Positions 23,906 to 36,105 of a DNA stretch of 64,000 bases are shown here, piece by piece. Origin of the DNA: Chamaecrista fasciculata (Eukaryota; Streptophyta; Magnoliopsida; Fabales; Fabaceae); assembly GCA_003254925.1 (NCBI GenBank), contig QANZ01045302.1:23020-87019 (forward strand), read 5' to 3'. Numbering within the stretch: position 1 is the stretch's first letter; each line of letters starts with the position of its first letter. The position numbers and the translations under genes are program-made. The notes under the pieces are model-generated. The model saw nothing but the letters and a program-made list of their open reading frames with translations. It was not told the origin of the DNA and made no database searches.

Positions 23906-24792
23906 CCGACGGTTCGAAAAGAACAAGTTCAATTGAAGTTGAGCTCGCAGTTCTTCGCAAGTGACAACAAAGTCAGTCACCGCTTCAACTGTAATAGCAT
24001 CGAGTGTGGGTCCAAGAATGGTCGTCGGAGTAAACCCATAAAGAGCCTGGTAAGGGGTCATTCCTGTTGTTGTATGAAAGGAGGAATTGTATCGGAACTC
24101 CGCCCAGTGCATGAATTGACTCTAAGCCTGCGGATGATCACTCGAAAAACATCAAAGATACTGCTCGAGAAACCGGTTGAGCACCTTCGTTTGGCCATCT
24201 GTTTGTGGGTGATAAGAAGTACTGAAATGAAGTTGAACGCCACTACCGCGCTTGATCTGGTGCCAAAATGTACTCATAAAGATAGGGTCACGGTAAAACA
24301 CAATGTGTTTAGGACACCCATGTAATTTGACGATGCAACGGGTGAATTCCTCAGCAACAACACAAGTAGTAAAATGAGATTTTAGAGGAATAAAATGAGA
24401 TCCCTTAGTCAAGCGATCAACCATTACACATGTGGCCTCATAACCTCTGGACTTTGGTAAGGCAACTATGAAGTCCATGGTCAACTCCTCCCATGGGCGA
24501 ACTGGTATCGGCAATGGCTGCAACAACCCGGGTTCTTTTTGTGTAGACTACTTCATCTGTTGGCATACAACACACTCCCTAACAAATTTCTATACTGCTA
24601 ATTTCAAGTTTTTCCTATAGAAAAGTTCAGAGATGGCCTGGTAAGTCTTCATTATACCCCCATGTCCTCCCACCAGAGAATTATGAAAGTATCCCAAAAT
24701 ATGATGGCGAATTTCCTCATTTTCAGGGACCCAAATTCGATCATGGTAATAGATCATCCCATTTCAAAAAGAAAAATTAGGTGGAAGCTCCC
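23783..24792 (-). pseudogene. Integrase region of the outer gypsy element (broken)
   Basis: Reading the minus strand from 24792, a zinc-binding-like N-terminal region comes first and contains in-frame stops. The catalytic core (24526-24152) has PWEELTMDFIVALPKSRG with the first Asp and FYRDPIF with the second. The place of the catalytic Glu reads SYHPQTDGQTKVLNRFLEQY, a Lys where the family has Glu. A further frame (24112-23783) carries WAEFRYNSSFHTTTGMTPYQ. Frame changes separate the pieces. Known role: insertion of cDNA copies. It is not functional here. Confidence 0.9.
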
Positions 24793-27700
24793 TGATCAGC
24801 CCAAATATGAACAAGTTACTTGGCCTTCTTTTGATATGTTTAAACTAATAATATATTATAATTAGACCAATTAATATGTTAAGGGTTGCACCAAGGTGTG
24901 GCGAAATAAATTGGATAAAATAGGTTAATTAGCATTTATTTATTGTACTTTATAAATAGGTGCTACTTAATGGTTTATTTAGTGTTTCAGATATCCAAAC
25001 AGGGCCAAACCAAGAGGGAAATATATCTAGAAGATCACGTTAAGCACAAGATGTTCTTGTGTCGTTGGATGAGTCGCTAGCACAAGGGAGGTAAATCCCG
25101 CGGCGCAAGTATCTGAGAGGGATATGATGTCAGCAAGTAATCTTCAGCGCAATATTATGTTGAGCCGTTACTTGGGCCAACGGCCCAAGTGAGAAATCTC
25201 GCGACACACGTAGCTTCGCAGATTAAATATATAATTTGGACGGCTAGGATTCAAGATACGAAGATATAATTGAAGTATCGCAGATATTTCGGTGCGCTTC
25301 CGTGTTTGGCCGCCGGCGCAAGCAACGGCCTAAGCTCAAATATTTTCCTTGACTTGCGGACCAAGCACACTACTCAGGACTATAAATAGAGATCGCCATT
25401 CCACGCTGAAATCATCCCAGTAGCGAGAGCACAGCTCAAATTAGTAGAAATAGTTTAGAATAGTTCTCTGCCTAGAGTATGAGTAACTAAATAGGTAGAT
25501 ACTTGAGGAATTCCTCAAGGATGTGACTTGAGTCTACTATGTTTCATTGTAGAGTCCAGATGTTGATGTTGCATTTATGAGGTATGATCAACTCCTTCAT
25601 AGGTAATTGTTGAAGTTGTTTATATGTTAGATTTATAGATCAGAACTTGGAATGAAACTTGATATTCCTGTAGTTTCTCTCTTTCACGATTAATAAAGTT
25701 TGCTCTTTTAAACATGTTATTTGCATGGTTGGTTTACTAAAGAGTGTTCTATCTATCTTAGAAATATAATTAGGATTATTATTGATATATATTTGTTCAT
25801 TGTTCCAATACTGCAATAATATAGATTGCCTTGAAGAGCTTTGACAAAGTGCTCATAATCCATTATTGGTTGAGTGATCGATCCTAATCTTATGTTTCCC
25901 CGCCATTGTTTGATCGATTGTGTTTTAGTCTAAATACATTATTTAACTTGGTTAAGTAAATGCACATTAATTATCTCTTCTTTATGATGAACGAACTATG
26001 ATAGACTATCTCTAGGGTTTTCTCTCAAGTATTGTTTTGACTCATTATATATTAAATCATGAAAACCTTAATTCTCAAATTCATAACCTACAAACCTTCA
26101 TCACAATTCTCTTAGTCTCATCACATCGAGTTCTGCGAGAGATTCGACCGTGGTTTAGCATCTATACTATATTCTAATAAATATAGTTATACTTGCGAGG
26201 CTTAAGTATAATTAAATTTGGAGTAAACTATCAAATTGGTCCCCGGATTATTGGGTCGCTGACAGATTGGTCCCTGATTTATGGAAATTGACAAATAGGT
26301 CCCTGAATTTTACTAACGTTAGTCAAATTGGTCCCTGAAGCTGTTAACTGCTGACGTGGCACGTTAAGTGCCACGTCAGCAGTTGGAAAACTGAAAAAAA
26401 AAAAACCAACTGTGCGTGCCACATCAGCATTAATAATAAAAAAATATTTCATTCAAAATTCAAATAGGTCCCTGAGTTATATTTTTATCTCATTATTCTC
26501 AATTTCCCCTCTTTTTCATCATCTTCATTCATTTTAGTCCCAAATCCTCAAAATAAAATTGTAAAATGTCCCAAAACTCTTCCAAACATTCCAGTTTAGT
26601 CCTTAAAAGTATTAAAAACCCTAAACCCTAAACCCTAAACCCTAAACCCTAAACCCTAAATCCTAAAATCCTAAACTCCAAACCCTAAAACCTAAACCCT
26701 AAACCCTAAAACCCTAAAATCCTAAAATTGTAAAGTGTCCCAAAATTCTTCTAAACATTTCAATTTAGTCCTTCAACTCTAAAACCTCAAACCCTAGAAC
26801 CCCAAATCCCAAACCCAAAACTCTAAAACCCCAAACCCTAAACCCTAAAATCCCAAACCCCAAACCCTAAAATCCCAAACCCCAAATCCTAAAACCTTAA
26901 ACCCTAAATTGTAAAACCCCAAACCCTAAAATTCCAAACCCCAAACCCCAAAACCCCAAACCCTAAAATCCTAAACCCTAAACCCTAAAATCATAAACCC
27001 TAAAATCCTAAAATTGTAAAGTGTCCCAAAATTCTTCCAAACATTTCAATTTAGTCCTTAAACTCTAAAACTCCAAATCTTAGAACTCCAAACCCCAAAC
27101 CCTAAAACCCCAAACCCCAAACCCTAAACTCTAAAACCCCAACCCCCAAAATCCCAAACCCAAAACCCTAAAACCCAAAACCCCAAACCTAGATCCTAAA
27201 ATCCCAAACCCCAAACTCTAAAGCCCTAAACCCTAAACCCCCAAACTCTAAAACCTCAAACCCCAAACACAAACCCTAAACTCTAAAGCCCCAAATCATC
27301 AGAATTGTGACTGTACATTAAAGTTCAACAATTGTGACGTGCAACAGTATTATTCAAATCAGTCCCCGAATTTATCAAAATAGTTCAATATGTTAGACAA
27401 ATTGGTCCTCTAATTAAATGAATAGATAATAAACCAAAGAATTTAGCGTATGGGATTTTAGGGTTTGGGGTTTGGGGTTTTAGGTTTTAGGGTTTGGGGT
27501 TCAAGGTTTAGGGTTTGGGATTTTAGGGTTTGGGGTTTAGGTTTGAGTTTGGGGTTTGGGGTTTAGGGTTTTAGAGTTTAGGGTATGAGATTTTAGGGTT
27601 TGGGGTTTGGGGTTGTAGAGTTTAGGGTTTAAGGTTTTAGGATTTGGGGTTTGGAATTTTAGGTTTTGGGGTTTGGGGTTTTACAATTTAGGGTTTAAGG

Positions 27701-28541
27701 TTTTAAGATTTTGGGTTTGGGATTTTAGGATTTAGGTCTGGGGTTTTGGGTTTTAGGGTTTCGGGTTTGGGATTTTGGGGGTTGGGGTTTTAGAGTTTAG
27801 GGTTTGGGGTTTGGAGTTCTAAGATTTGGGGTTTTAGAGTTTAAGGACTAAATTGAAATGTTTGGAAGAATTTTGGGACACTTTACAATTTTAGGATTTT
27901 AGGGTTTTAGGGTTTAGGGTTTAGGTTTTAGGGTTTGGAGTTTAGGATTTTAGGGTTTAGGGTTTAGGTTTTACGGTTTGGGTTTAGGGTTTAGGGTTTT
28001 TAATACTTTTAAGGACTAAATTGGAATTGTTGGAAGAGTTTTGGGACATTTTGCAATTTTATTTTGATAATTTGGGACTAAACTGGAATGTTTGGAAGAG
28101 TTTTGGGACATTTTACAATTTTATTTTGAGGATTTGGGACTAAACTAGAATGTTTTGAAGAGTTTTGAGACATTTTACAATTTTATTTTGAGGATTTGGG
28201 ACTAAAATGAATGAAGATGCTGAAAAAGAGGGGAAATTGAGAATAATGAGATAAAAATATAACTCAGGGACCTATTTGAATTTTGAATGAAATATTTTTT
28301 ATTATTATTAATGCTGATGTGGCACGCACAGTTGGCTTTTTTTTAGTTTTCCAACTACTAACGTGGCACATTAACGGCTTCAGGGACCAATTTGACTAAC
28401 GTTAGTAAAATTCGGGGACCTATTTGTCAATTTCCATAAATCAGGGACCAATCTGTCAGCGACCCAATAATTCGGGGACCAATTTGGGAGTTTACTCATT
28501 AAATTTGGCTTGCTTGACACCTTACGACGGGTGTCCGACCA
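24793..28541 (+). repeat. 5' LTR of the Athila-like element (interrupted by family A copy 2)
   Basis: Sequence 24793-26220 plus 28508-28541 matches the 3' LTR at 40748-42212. The 2277 bp insertion and its 10 bp duplication lie near the LTR end. The intact 3' LTR is the natural empty site. Confidence 0.92.
26211..28507. mobile_element. Family A copy 2: complete 2277 bp foldback element with perfect 10 bp TSD
   Basis: The element is 26221-28497, with ends GAGTAAACTATCAAATTGGT and the mirrored aatttgggagtttactc. ATTAAATTTG at 26211-26220 and 28498-28507 is a perfect 10 bp duplication, and it is single at 42169-42178 in the sister LTR. The two arms are about 1.1 kb each around a spacer of about 120 bp (about 27295-27430). 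They consist mostly of degenerate telomere-like tracts: CCCTAAA and variants on the left, TTTAGGG on the right. TIRs plus a 10 bp duplication point to the Mutator superfamily. No coding sequence. Confidence 0.92.
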
Positions 28542-28546
28542 AGTTT

Positions 28547-28564
28547 TGGCACCGTTGCCGGGGA
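28547..28564 (+). other. Primer-binding site (tRNA-Asp type)
   Basis: TGGCACCGTTGCCGGGGA, 5 bp after the LTR, differs by one base from the TGGCGCCGTTGCCGGGGA site that is common in Athila/Tat-type gypsy elements and complementary to the 3' end of tRNA-Asp. Confidence 0.85.
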
Positions 28565-28795
28565 ACTCTTTCTTGAGTTCCTAAGAAATTGTGATTTGTT
28601 TTTTAGTCTTTATTTTCGTTTTTTTAGTCTTTATTTGTGTTTTTGAGTCTTTAATTTTGTTTTAAGTCTTGTTTTTGTTTAAAGTCTTTATTCCTTGTTT
28701 TGTTTTAAATCTTTCGTTTAATTTGCTTTAGTCTAGTCTAATTTTATTTTTCTTGTTTAATTAAGTTTTTATTATTTTAGTTTCATTTCTAGTAT

Positions 28796-30705
28796 ATGTC
28801 TAGGAGACCCTTAGGGCCTATAGTTCCCCTAGATTTAGAGTTAGATAAAACACTTAGATCCATTAGAAAAAGTAGGAAAGAAATAAATATAGAAAATTCA
28901 AACAATAATCGTAGGTTAGATAATCAAGAACGCGAATAAATTCGCCAAAATCAAGGTCTAGACAATGGACGTCCTAGACCAAGAAGATCTATTAGAGAGA
29001 CATCCCAATCTAACGAACAATATGAGGTCCAAAGAAACATGTTCCCTCAAATCCAAATGGATTTTGAGATCAAATGACCACTTTTCAATGAACTACCTAA
29101 GTTTCACGGATTAGCTAGTGAAAATCCCTTTACTCATTTGAATAATTTGTATCTTCACTGCCGAACCATGAAACCCCTAGCACCAAGCATAGAGGATGTT
29201 ATGTGGAAAGTATTCCATCTCACCCTTGAAGGTAAGGCGCTAGAGTGGTATACTCATTTGGGAACTTATTAACGGATTGCTTATCTGTCCTGGGAAAATC
29301 TTAGGAGATCTTTTCTCGACAAATACTTTCCCGAAGCTAAAGCATCAGCCGCTAAACAACAAATCTCAATTATAGAACAACGAGATAACAAAACTTTACT
29401 CGAGTACCTAACTAGATACCAGGGCCTTTTTGTAAAGTGTCATAATCATCAGTATACTGAGGAGCAGATAGTGGAGTACTTTTGTAGTGGACTCCTAGAC
29501 GACGAGGCTAATCAAATTGATGCCGCGTCTAATGGATCCATTACTAAGTTGGATGTCGAGACCGCATGGGATTTAATCAAGGAGATCGCCCTCAAGCGAA
29601 AAAACCGAAGAGACGTACCGGTGCAGTCAAGGGAATAGTAGCAAATGAGTCAGACCCGATGATGGAGAAATTGGCATTAGACATGGACAGTCTAGCCATA
29701 GCTGTCATGGAGATGAATGCCAAGTTAGCCGCTTCGCCCAAAACGGTCGCTCTTATGACCGCACCCTGCTCCGTTTGCGATTCGCATCAACATGGAACTA
29801 GGGAATGCCCCCATCAACCTGAGGAAGTATCGGCCATGTATCAACAAGGCCCTAGTCAATTTCCTAGAAGATATGATAATAGATTTAGGATTGGAAATTA
29901 TTTTCAAAACCAAAACTTTAATAACCCAGCTCCTCAAAGACAAAACTTTTCTTCAAACGAAACTGACACTCAACTCCTCATTAGGAAGTTTGAAGAATCC
30001 GAAGCTCGAACTTCGAAGAAATTTGATGATTTTGGACAAAAGATCGATCTTCTTTCTAAAGAGATGGATATTATGAGGAGTAAGCATAAGGATCTTGAAC
30101 AGTCAGTCATTCGAGCAATCAAGACTGACCAAAGTTTCCAAGCCCTAGTAAACAACATAAGTACCCCTAGCAGTTCTAAGGCAGTCCATGCCATTACTAC
30201 TAGAGAAACCGAGCCCATAGGAAACCCTACTCAAGAAACCTTAGTGCAAACTCTAGAAGAACCTAAACCTGAAGAAGTACGTATAGAAATCAAAGGAAAA
30301 GGGCATGAAAGCTTTAGAGCCATAATAGAAAAACACTCTAGTTATGCCCAATTCTTTTTTGGTTTCAACTATAAGAAGGAAAAGGAAGAAACTCCTGCTG
30401 TAAATGAGTTGGAAACTAAGGTAGAGGATCTACCATTTCCAAGCTCCCACTTAATGACTAAGGAACAACCAGAGGAAAAGAAGGATAAGGAGATAGAAGA
30501 CTTAATAGAAAAACTAAAAGTCAATGCCCCCTTATTAGAATTGGTTAGGAAAGTCCCTAGGTATACCAAGGTATTTAAAAACCTAGTTGAGAAAAAGAAA
30601 ACATCCCAAAAGAAACTTCAACTAAGTCCTACCATTTCAGCCCTTTTAGAGCCTAAGTTCCCCATAAGCGCAAGGACCCTGGTTCGTTTACCATCCCTTG
30701 CATGA
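28796..30705 (+). pseudogene. gag of the Athila-like element (broken)
   Basis: It starts at ATG 28796 (MSRRPLGPIVPLDLELDKTL). In-frame stops interrupt it near 28936, 29076 and 29270, and a frame change occurs near 29600; the frame 29566-30705 is then open. Recognisable are the retrotransposon-gag domain (EGKALEWYTHLGTY, LRRSFLDKYFPEAKA, LEYLTRYQGLFVKC) and a CX2CX4HX4C zinc knuckle (CSVCDSHQHGTREC, about 29767-29808). A Lys/Glu-rich tail follows. The known role is particle assembly and RNA binding; it is not functional here. Confidence 0.85.
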
Positions 30706-31154
30706 TAGGGAGAGCTGTAGTTAATGGAGCATTGTTGGATCTAGGAGCAGCAATCAACGTTATGCCCAAGTCAGTCTACGATTCCTTGAATATGGACGGA
30801 CTTAAGGACACAGGGTTGATTCTGCAATTAGCTGACAAAAGCAGTAGACGTTCCTTAGGGATAGTAGAAGATGTCCTAGTCAAGGTGAAAGATCTAATCT
30901 TTCCCGCCGACTTTTATGTCCTAGACATCGGTAGTGAGAGAGCTATCGATTACACTATAATCTTAGGAAGACCTTTCTTACGAACTGCTAATGTCAACAT
31001 TAGCATGAAGGATGGAAAGATCACTATGAACGATGGACATGAGAAGATCACCCTGACGATGTACGATTCAGAGAAATCCGATGAATTCTCTATGTTGGGA
31101 ACACAAAGCATTTGTACATCTAAAAGAAATCTAGGAAACACATCTAAAGACTAA
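30668..31154 (+). pseudogene. Retroviral-type aspartic protease domain of the Athila-like element
   Basis: One base out of frame with the end of gag, the text continues through the typical linker into ALLDLGAAINVMPKSVYDSL, where D-L-G is the protease active site, and later into IILGRPFLRTANVNI, the second conserved block of this family. The frame 30702-31154 is open and ends TAA. The Athila family usually continues with reverse transcriptase; none follows here. Confidence 0.85.
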
Positions 31155-32728
31155 CCTAAGGAGGAGGATCTCGAACTTAAAACTCTCTTGAACTTAGTAC
31201 CTCATGATCATCCTACTCCGCATATACCTGAAATAGATCTCGAAGACATGAACCTTAGTTCACTCTTCGATGAAGAGGAGGAACACCTCAAAACTTCCAA
31301 AGTTAAAGGGAAACCAGCACTGAAACAAATTTTTTCTAACGCAAGACTGTGTGGCACCTTGTACGCCACAAAAATAACCCAGCTATAGCCCCGTGCTATA
31401 GTGTTTCTAGTTTTGCAGAAAAAGGAGATAAGGGCAGAAGACTTTGATTGCCTACTCATGAACAATTACAAGCCCAAGACCCAAGCCTCCATGTGTTCAT
31501 GCAAAAGCTTAGGCATATGTGCTAAATGCCTAAGTATAGAGGAATAGTTCCACGACGTAGATGTTGTGTGCAAGAACGCAACAGAAAGGATTCACGTTGA
31601 CTTCATAGGAATCGACAAGGTGCTCGATCCAAAGCGCAAAGGAATAACTATTGAAGACATGGATCAACCCAATGGATCATTCATCGATGACGCAGGGATC
31701 ACAAAAAAAGGTACGATCGCAAATAAGTATGCACTTTATCGTATTATTATGTGAGACTACTATTATAGGACCAAATTGCATAAAACACGTCGGTCTAGGA
31801 TAAATAAGAAAACAAGATATCGGCCACGCATAAAACTTAAAAATCTTTAAAATAAGAAAGTGGTGCGACACCCTATTCGAGCCACACTCTTCAAGGACGA
31901 GGACGGCAACCGATGTGGACAAAGGATCTCTGCTGTGCAAAGGATAGGCGGATACCTCGTGAAGGTCCGTCACGAAACCTTCAGGCCACCCTGAAGAAAT
32001 TTCGCGATACCTTCTTCCCACTTACACGGTTTCCGCATAAGTGTGGGGGAAGAAGAGGGTTATCCCGAAACCCTAATTCGTAGTTTAAGTCCCTAGAATT
32101 TGTATTAGACAAATTCTAGAATTTTCTTTCTTAAGTATTAGATTTTTTAGTTTATTTTTTTAGTTACAGTCTGGCAGTCGAGGGACAGAAATAAAAATCT
32201 CAATTTTTTTTTTGCGCCGTCGCTGGAGCCGGCGACACACCTGACGGCCCAACGTCAAATTGTTTGGAGAGTTTAATCTCAATGGGACTCTGCCAAATCT
32301 GATTTAAATTTAGAGTTTAAATCGCACAGATTTGACGAATATCTTAGATTTGACCCCTATAAATACCTCCTTAGACCCATAGGCTTCTCACAACTCTCAA
32401 AATCTATTCTCTAAATTCCAAAACTCCTAGAGCACTTTCTTGAGAGTTAGAATCCCTCTCTTCTCCATTTTTTATTCAAAATCCAAGGATAGGTTTTTCT
32501 TTGAAATCACTAGGAACTTCTAGGATAGGTTTTCTTTCTCAAAACCGACTTTAGGACTTATCTTTGCATACAAAAGGATAATTTGTGGCCTTGCTGTCAA
32601 AATTTTTGAAAATTTCGCAAAACTTTTTGCGCCGGCTCTTAGGCCGGCAGCACAACCTGACGGCGCAACCCTAAATTATAATTTTGCTTGCGGGATAAGG
32701 TTTAGAGGTGGGATGAGAAGAGTTTGTA
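31155..32728 (+). other. Degenerate interior of the Athila-like element
   Basis: Acidic, gag-pol-linker-like fragments (EIDLEDMNLSSLFDEEEEHL, and NATERIHVDFIGIDK near 31575) are read in changing frames with stops. From 31790 the DNA is non-coding. It includes two short GC-rich 'gcgccg-cg-tgg-gccggc' motifs near 32215 and 32630 and a TATAAATA at 32358. No reverse transcriptase motif was found. Confidence 0.6.
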
Positions 32729-35145
32729 GTGTCTGATGGAGATTGTGCCCTAGGGTCAATCATCCTTTAGATATGTTGGGAACATATCAATTAATTTATG
32801 GAGATAAATTAATGGTTATCATATTATTAGCATGTTTACTATGATAACAGTCCATGATTAATTATGAGATAGTTAATCTAAACTGTCCCTGGTCGCTCAT
32901 TCGAGTGGGAACTTGGATTGAACCAAGACCAGCATGACCTCGGTGCATGGAGATGCACGCACTAGATGCTGGGACGAGAGTCATGGTGCAATTATGTAAG
33001 AGTTACAAGTTGCTGGACCGACCCGGAGAGTTCTGCATGGGTTCAGTCATTAGCTAGTCTCTCCTGTACAATCTGTCATGATGCCCTTAGACCTGAGGTC
33101 TTGACTATTCCGGCATTACAGTTGTCAAGCTTTGGCTTAGTCTAACGTTATCCGTAACAGGGTAGCCATAAGGGCTGAGTACGGGTTTGGTTGATTGTCG
33201 TGCTGAGGAATGTGGTTGACCAAGATGGAATTTTGTCCCTCATAGAGATGGGAGATATTTAACTGGGCCCCTCGACGAGTCTGTCCAAGGGAATGTGTGG
33301 CCACACTGGATATTGGGACTTACTCAGGAGATCGAGAAAGTTGAGGTTTGGATTTTGGATGACATTCCCATGCCTGATCCTTACCGAAATATCGTAGGAC
33401 AAAAAGGGATCTGAACATGATAGTACTAAGGTTAAGTCGTTTAGGGGTTAAAACGATAACTCACGTGTTTTGGGTAGTCGTGATGGCTTGCTAGAGTCCG
33501 CTCTCGACTTGTAAGTCATGAGATGATTTACTGCCAACTTCACGTGGGGCCTGCTGGGTCACACACGAGCAGGAACCAGATGCCAAGCTGGAACACGAGT
33601 TAACCCTAATTCGTGGGTCACATTTGTGACACCGTTTGAGACATAACTTATTGTGGGACATAAAGTCTTGTCTTGAATTAATTATCTACAGATATATTAT
33701 ATTTAGATTTGTGAGACAAATATATATATATATATATGATAATTGTTAAATAGATAATTGGATTAGGCTATTTACAATTATATTCCTATTTATAATATTA
33801 GGGGAATTATAAATTAGATAATGTTCCTAAGAGTTAGGAAATTATTAATTTATTAAATTCACTAATATTAGGACTAAATAGGATGAGGTTGGCGCCTCAT
33901 ATATACAAGGAATTTAATTAATAAAAATGTTTTATTAATTAAAGTCATGGCTTGAAATTTGAAATTCAAATGAGATTTGATCTAGATTTCAAATGGATGA
34001 ATTAAATATATTAAAGTAATATTTTAATTCATGACTTATAGGGCAAGTCGAAATTTTAGGTCCAATTGGATTTAAATATTAATGTAATATTTTAATTCAA
34101 TTATCTAGAGTTTGAGACTTGGTGAGATTGACTTAAAGATATTCTGGGAATTCTTTAATTCAATATTGTTGGAAAATAACAAATTAGTTATAACTATCTA
34201 AGAGTTAGTTAGTTATTTTAATTTATTAAATTCCACCAAAATAAGGGGAAGATAGGCGCATGGAGGGAGAGAGAGATTTGGGAAGATTTGATCTTCCAAA
34301 TTGATTCTCCAAGATTGCATTTTGATTCCAATTTTAATATTAAGGTAATATTTTAAATTGGAAATCAAGTCCTAAAATTGTGATATTAAGATATCATAAT
34401 ATTATGGTTTGATAATTATATAATTTTAGGCCTTCCTAAAATTATAATTATCAAAGTCCCCAAACCCTATAAATAGGAAGCCATAAGTCGACTTTAACAA
34501 CTAAGCTAGCCAAGAGAGAAAATTCGATTTTTGATCTAGGTTAGAGAGAGAATTCACAAATCTTGAGAATTGGATTCTTGAGAGTGAAATCACAAAAGGT
34601 GAGAGCCTCATGCACATAGAGTGAAAAATCGACTTAACCCTAGTTCTTCTTAGAGAGAGAAAATTCGATTTTCTCTTGGTGAGGAGAGAGAAAGAAATCA
34701 CAATCTTGCTTTCCTAGAGAGAGAAAGTGGCGCATAATATTAAGAGTTAATATTGTGTGACAAGGTTGTGTGGGATCAAGAAGTGTTCTTGATCAAGGCG
34801 CCATAGAGTTCTTGAACATTCAAGAAGAGTTCTTGAATTCAAAAGAACACCCGTAGATAAAGGTTCCGGATTCACTTGAGAAGTGAAGGAGGCTAGCACC
34901 TAGGCATCTCCAAACTGTTCGTGTGGATTACCGGCGGAGGAAGGACGCGTCACGTGGACTTCTTGGGAACGCCCCGTTCAACTAAAGCGATTGAAACTCT
35001 GAGGTATACCACTTAACCAAAAGTTTTAAATTCAGCTAGCGGATCCGTTCGGGAATTCTTGGACCTGGGTGTTTAAAGTTTTTTTTAATTTTACAGTTTT
35101 ACTTGCTTCCGCTGCCTTAGGCGCCCTTGATTTCCCAACAGTGTC
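32729..35145. mobile_element. Solo LTR (2407 bp) with perfect 5 bp TSD
   Basis: The LTR is 32734-35140, begins TGATGGAGATTG and ends TTTCCCAACA (TG...CA). It is flanked by GTGTC at 32729-32733 and 35141-35145. A TATAAATA box is present near 34468, followed by purine-rich leader-like DNA with repeated agagagagaa. No internal retrotransposon genes are left, so this is the product of LTR-LTR recombination. The superfamily is not decided by the LTR alone. Confidence 0.88.
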
Positions 35146-35215
35146 TAGATAGTTTATCGTAGAATATTCTAGATTCCTCGATAATTATATTAATTATAAT
35201 TATTGTTCCGTAGAT

Positions 35216-36105
35216 ATGGCCCAATTCAAGAGCATCCGAGCTAAGTGCTACCACGATGACTTTGTTCGTCATCTCCCTATTCACGTTGAGAAAGGAATAA
35301 ATTTCTCCGATCCCGCGATCGAAGAACTCATCCTAGCCATTCAAGAGACAAAAACTCGAGGATTCTTTCAGCCGCTTATCAAAGGCAGTCTAAACATGGC
35401 CTGGGAATTTTATTCCCATGTCGATATTGCCAATCTCCATAGAGTTTATGTCCGAGGTACCTATGTGGATTGCTCCGCCAGTGCAATCAACTTTGTGTTT
35501 GGTTGTCGATCTGTGCCTAATTGTTCTTTCCAAAAATATCGGAAAACAATAGCATCCGTTGGGCATCTTATATACCGATACCTTGATGGTTCTTATCTTG
35601 CTGAAAATGACCAAAGGATAATCACTTCATTCTTTACCATCTAGTCAACTCCTGCGGTCAGACTACTCCATAGGATCATTGATTCTAGGTTTATCCCAAG
35701 TCCTCCTAACGGGCGCATGTCAATGGACCAAGTTATCTTGGCCTATTGTATTCTCTAATGTTCCCCCTGGACTTTGGAAAAATCATTCACGAGCAGCTCT
35801 GGCTATGCCTTGGAAGGGAGAGGCTAACTAAGCTCTACTTCCCTCGCACCATATGCTACTTGGCTGCCCAAGCAAACGTACCATGGTTGAAGGGAGATGA
35901 ACCAATCCCTGATGCTTGTATCCTAGAGCTTAGGGAAGTAGTACCACTTCATGGGACACGATTCATATCGCCTACTCCTCAAGAAGTTCCCACTCTGGTA
36001 CGACTAGTGGCCAGTGTCGACACTCAACCGAGGAAGAAAATACGAACTAACACTGATGAAACTTCAACAAGTAATTCATCCACACAGAGTGACATGGAGC
36101 CATGA
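35216..36105 (+). pseudogene. 'Putative plant transposon protein' (Transposase_32-like) ORF, broken
   Basis: It starts at ATG 35216 (MAQFKSIRAKCYHDDFVRHL) and is open to a TAG at 35643. The same frame continues to about 35740, and after a frame change continues (MFPLDFGKIIHEQLWLCLGR) to TGA at 36104. Originally it was about 296 aa. The pattern NMAWEFYSHV...VYVRGTYVDCSASAINFVFG resembles the plant family annotated as 'putative plant transposon protein' (PF20167), often found next to Athila/Tat gag genes. Function is unknown. The Ser/Thr-rich basic C-terminus (RKKIRTNTDETSTSNSS) could be a nuclear signal. The family call is from memory of the motif and a profile search would settle it. Confidence 0.65.

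Noticed and set aside
26600..27980. Interstitial telomere or chromosome-end fusion suggested by CCCTAAA and TTTAGGG tracts meeting head to head.
   Set aside because: The tracts are irregular, lie wholly between the GAGTAAACT ends of an element with a perfect 10 bp duplication, and the same design recurs at 8562 and 37020. It is transposon sequence, not a fusion point.
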